Position numbers and translations under genes: made by a program. Source: 66-474 sp039923855 (GTDB lineage: Bacteria > Pseudomonadota > Gammaproteobacteria > Xanthomonadales > Rhodanobacteraceae). Taken from it: 64,000 nucleotides of DNA. The stretch spans positions 20,219 to 84,218 of the forward strand of contig JBDTBW010000089.1 of assembly GCA_039923855.1 (NCBI GenBank), read 5' to 3'. Of this stretch, positions 62,352-64,000 are shown piece after piece; position 1 is the stretch's first letter; each line of letters begins with the position of its first letter. Below the pieces are notes generated by a model that was not told where the DNA came from, made no database searches, and worked only from the letters and a program-made list of their open reading frames with translations.

Positions 62352-62473
62352 CCGTCATTCCGGGGCCGTCTGGACGAAGTCCAGGACGGAACCCGGAATC
62401 CAGCTTTGTTTTGACGATAAACTGGTCAAGAACTGGATTCCGGATCGCCGCTGCGCGCCGTCCGGAATGACGG
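62352..62473. repeat. R2 palindromic repeat (long copy, modC 3' region)
   Basis: 122 bp with perfect ends CCGTCATTCCGG/CCGGAATGACGG and inner complementary blocks GGAATCCAG/CTGGATTCC, giving a large cruciform. It lies 52 bp after modC and 30 bp before the lipoprotein gene. In addition to acting as a repeat it could terminate modC transcripts. Confidence 0.8.
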
Positions 62474-62502
62474 TTTCTTAATCTGGCCGTAGAGGTGCCA
62501 CT

Positions 62503-62979
62503 GTGAAGTTTAAAACGTTTCTGCGACTTACTTTTACGCTCGCTGGAATATTTGCGCTGGCCGCCTGCGGCATGGGCACCGAGCTGCAACCGCCAACCGC
62601 GAGCATCCAGCAGTTGAAGGTGCTGCCCGGCGGCGGTTGGGAATTGACCGTGCGCATCCAGAATTACAGCTACGACACCGGCATGCACGTGTATGCGCTG
62701 GACGCCGATCTTGACGTCGGCGGCAAGCGCGCCGGGCACATCGTTCTGTCGCCCGCGCTCGATATTCCCGAAATGAGCGCCGACACCGCGGCCGCGACGA
62801 TCACGCCAAGAGCGGATGCGCGCAGCGCGCTGATGTCGGCGAAAGGCAATGCCGTCGCCTACGAATTGAAGGTCGGTATGTCGGTGGGCAAAGGCGAAAC
62901 CGGCAAGCCCGATCATTTTGATCTGGACGGCAAAGGTTTTCTGTCGCCGGTGCCGGGCGTGGCGAATGTGTGGCGGTAA
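62503..62979 (+). CDS. LEA14-like / WHy-type lipoprotein, unknown
   Basis: 158 aa starting at GTG (MKFKTFLRL) with a lipoprotein signal and lipobox LAAC (Cys22). A beta-rich domain (GWELTVRIQNYSYDTGMHVYALDADLDVGGKRAG) has the strand layout of water-stress/hypersensitive-response (LEA type 2-like) domains. AGAGG precedes the start. The function of such bacterial lipoproteins is not established. Confidence 0.72.
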   Translation: MKFKTFLRLTFTLAGIFALAACGMGTELQPPTASIQQLKVLPGGGWELTVRIQNYSYDTGMHVYALDADLDVGGKRAGHIVLSPALDIPEMSADTAAATITPRADARSALMSAKGNAVAYELKVGMSVGKGETGKPDHFDLDGKGFLSPVPGVANVWR

Positions 62980-62986
62980 TAACATC

Positions 62987-63088
62987 CCGTTCGTGCTGAG
63001 CATAAAGAGCATAGCGAGTGAAGTCGAAGCACAATGCGCACGACCCTTCGACTTCGCGGCCTTCGACCGCTACGCTCAGGGCGATCGG
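62987..63088 (+). repeat. R5 dispersed repeat, copy 2
   Basis: 102 bp with ends CCGTTCGTGCTGAGC and GCTCAGGGCGATCGG and an internal GAAGTCGAAGC/CTTCGACTTCG pairing. It is the reverse-orientation relative of 1995-2091. It occupies the gap before the GNAT gene. Confidence 0.7.
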
Positions 63089-63131
63089 AATTGATGTTGA
63101 GGGCACTACTGATCTTTCGACTTTCGCTGCC

Positions 63132-63611
63132 ATGCCCTTCAAGCCACGCATCAACATCCGCGCCGCCGATGCCGGCGACGATGATTTCATCCTGACGCTG
63201 ATCCCGCGCTTCGTCGATTTCGAATTGCCCGCTTGGCGCAAGCGCGTCGATTGCGCCGCAGGCATCCGCCGCGACATCTCGCGCGCATTGCGCGATCCTC
63301 CCGCCGGCGACGCGCTATTCATCGCGGAAGACGACAACGGCGAACGTGTCGGCTTTCTGCGTCTGCAAAAAACCCGCGATTTCTTTTCCGGCAAGAACAA
63401 TTGCCATATCTCCGACGTGGCCGTCGCGCCCGGTCACGATGGCCGCGGCGTCGGCCGCGGCCTGCTCGGATTCGCGGAAAGCTGGGCGAAGAAAAACCGC
63501 TGCGGTCTGCTGACGCTGGCGGTGTTTCCCGGCAATAAGCGCGCGCGCGAACTGTACGAACGATCCGGCTTCGCGTCCGACTTGCTGCGGATGGCCAAGC
63601 GAGTTCGTTGA
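63132..63611 (+). CDS. GNAT-family N-acetyltransferase
   Basis: 159 aa. Acetyl-CoA motif A is in HISDVAVAPGHDGRGVGRGLLGFAESWAKKN, with GRGVGRGLL as the pyrophosphate loop; LAVFPGNKRARELYERSGF is motif B. The conserved N-terminal IRAADAGDDDFI strand is also present. The substrate is unknown. ATG at 63132 was chosen since upstream sequence is R5 repeat. Confidence 0.9.
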   Translation: MPFKPRINIRAADAGDDDFILTLIPRFVDFELPAWRKRVDCAAGIRRDISRALRDPPAGDALFIAEDDNGERVGFLRLQKTRDFFSGKNNCHISDVAVAPGHDGRGVGRGLLGFAESWAKKNRCGLLTLAVFPGNKRARELYERSGFASDLLRMAKRVR

Positions 63612-63626
63612 GGTAATCGGCCTCTT

Positions 63627-63649
63627 CCCCTCTCCCGAAGGGAGAGGGG
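63627..63649. repeat. R1 minimal hairpin after the GNAT gene
   Basis: Perfect CCCCTCTCCC-gaa-GGGAGAGGGG, the R1 core hairpin alone, 16 nt after the GNAT stop. It may act as a transcription end or mRNA 3' stabiliser. Confidence 0.8.
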
Positions 63650-63691
63650 CTCAACCCGTGACCTTCGTTCACATTTGGTGCTAGGCTGAAT

Positions 63692-63713
63692 GCCCCGCCG
63701 TGCGGGGCTTTCG
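63692..63713 (+). terminator. Candidate intrinsic terminator
   Basis: Seven-bp stem GCCCCGC-cgt-GCGGGGC followed by TTTCG and a later TTT. The T-tract is short, so termination strength is uncertain. It stands between the GNAT and TIR genes. Confidence 0.55.
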
Positions 63714-63807
63714 GTGTTTACCGAGCGCGCACGAGCGGCAACGTTGCGGCGGTTTTCGCCATGGATGGCGGATGGAATAAGGGTCTGCTCACCCCGGGAG
63801 GCTTCGT

Positions 63808-64000
63808 ATGCCGGAGTCGTCGTCCGTTTCCGCGTTCGCCTATCGCGCTTTCATCAGTTACAGTCACGCCGACCGCGCGTGGTGCGACTGGTTGCACAAG
63901 GTGCTGGAAACGTATCGCGTGCCGTCGCGGCTGGTCGGCAGGGAAACCGCGTCCGGGACAATCCCGCGCCGGTTGACGCCGATCTTCCGCGACCGCGACG
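63808..64000 (+). CDS. TIR-domain protein, 3' truncated by window edge
   Basis: Only the first 64 residues are visible. FISYSHADRAWCDWLHKVLE is a canonical TIR/SEFIR N-terminal box 1 with the Asp after SYS, followed by TYRVPSRLVGR and PIFRDRD (box 2-like region). Bacterial TIR proteins often degrade NAD+ in anti-phage defence or are coupled to TPR/WD40 domains; the downstream part is outside the window. GGGAGG lies 6 nt before the ATG, and a terminator precedes the gene, so it is probably independently transcribed. Confidence 0.85.
   Translation, partial: MPESSSVSAFAYRAFISYSHADRAWCDWLHKVLETYRVPSRLVGRETASGTIPRRLTPIFRDRD

Overview
The window is high-GC, densely coded chromosomal DNA. Gene content points to a gammaproteobacterium of the Xanthomonadales (Xanthomonadaceae/Rhodanobacteraceae). 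The main clues are a fused aspartate kinase-diaminopimelate decarboxylase (lysAC), a MurL/MurD2-type peptidoglycan pair, an oxyR-katG pair and many dispersed palindromic repeats of xanthomonad type. This placement is inferred from gene content, not from a phylogenetic marker. I saw no rRNA, tRNA, CRISPR array, transposase or prophage gene.

Layout. 1-12 kb: partial corC, a DUF4105 membrane protein, corA, lgt, an RlmI-like rRNA methyltransferase, a YyaL-type thioredoxin-fold protein, a lemA/TPM-domain operon, dgkA, and a DUF3311 + sodium:solute symporter pair. 12-25.7 kb: prmC, a lipoprotein esterase, an M1 aminopeptidase, oxyR with katG, apt, a DUF2007 protein, glnS and small membrane proteins. 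25.7-34.6 kb: a minus-strand run from relA through a TPR membrane protein, a sugar-epimerase-like protein, a GT2 glycosyltransferase and PBP1b (mrcB) to a TPR lipoprotein. 34.8-42.3 kb: a small exported protein, hrpA, an M13 metallopeptidase and a DUF4019 protein. 42.3-48.3 kb: murD2, murL and lysAC, all minus strand, concerned with peptidoglycan and lysine/DAP. 48.4-56.8 kb: an APC permease, a two-subunit molybdenum hydroxylase, a TonB-like proline-rich protein, an EF-G2-type GTPase and a membrane protein. 57-64 kb: an AT-rich orphan gene, a DJ-1/PfpI protein, a SET-domain methyltransferase, a PEBP-like protein, modABC, a lipoprotein, a GNAT enzyme and the start of a TIR-domain protein cut by the window edge.

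Functional links. MurL and MurD2 would together make UDP-MurNAc-L-Ala-D-Glu without a glutamate racemase. lysAC just upstream feeds the DAP/lysine branch, and lgt, mrcB, dgkA and the glycosyltransferase also serve the envelope. OxyR keeps both redox cysteines, and a near-consensus OxyR operator lies before katG. modABC would supply molybdate for the molybdopterin enzyme encoded 8 kb away.

The most distinctive layer is repeats. At least five families of palindromic elements (called R1-R5 here) lie between genes and, unusually, inside genes: yyaL, lysAC twice and murL carry R1 or R2 copies read through in frame. Family R4 (four copies) keeps its terminal and internal stems while the stem sequences differ, which is covariation, and three of the four abut stop codons.
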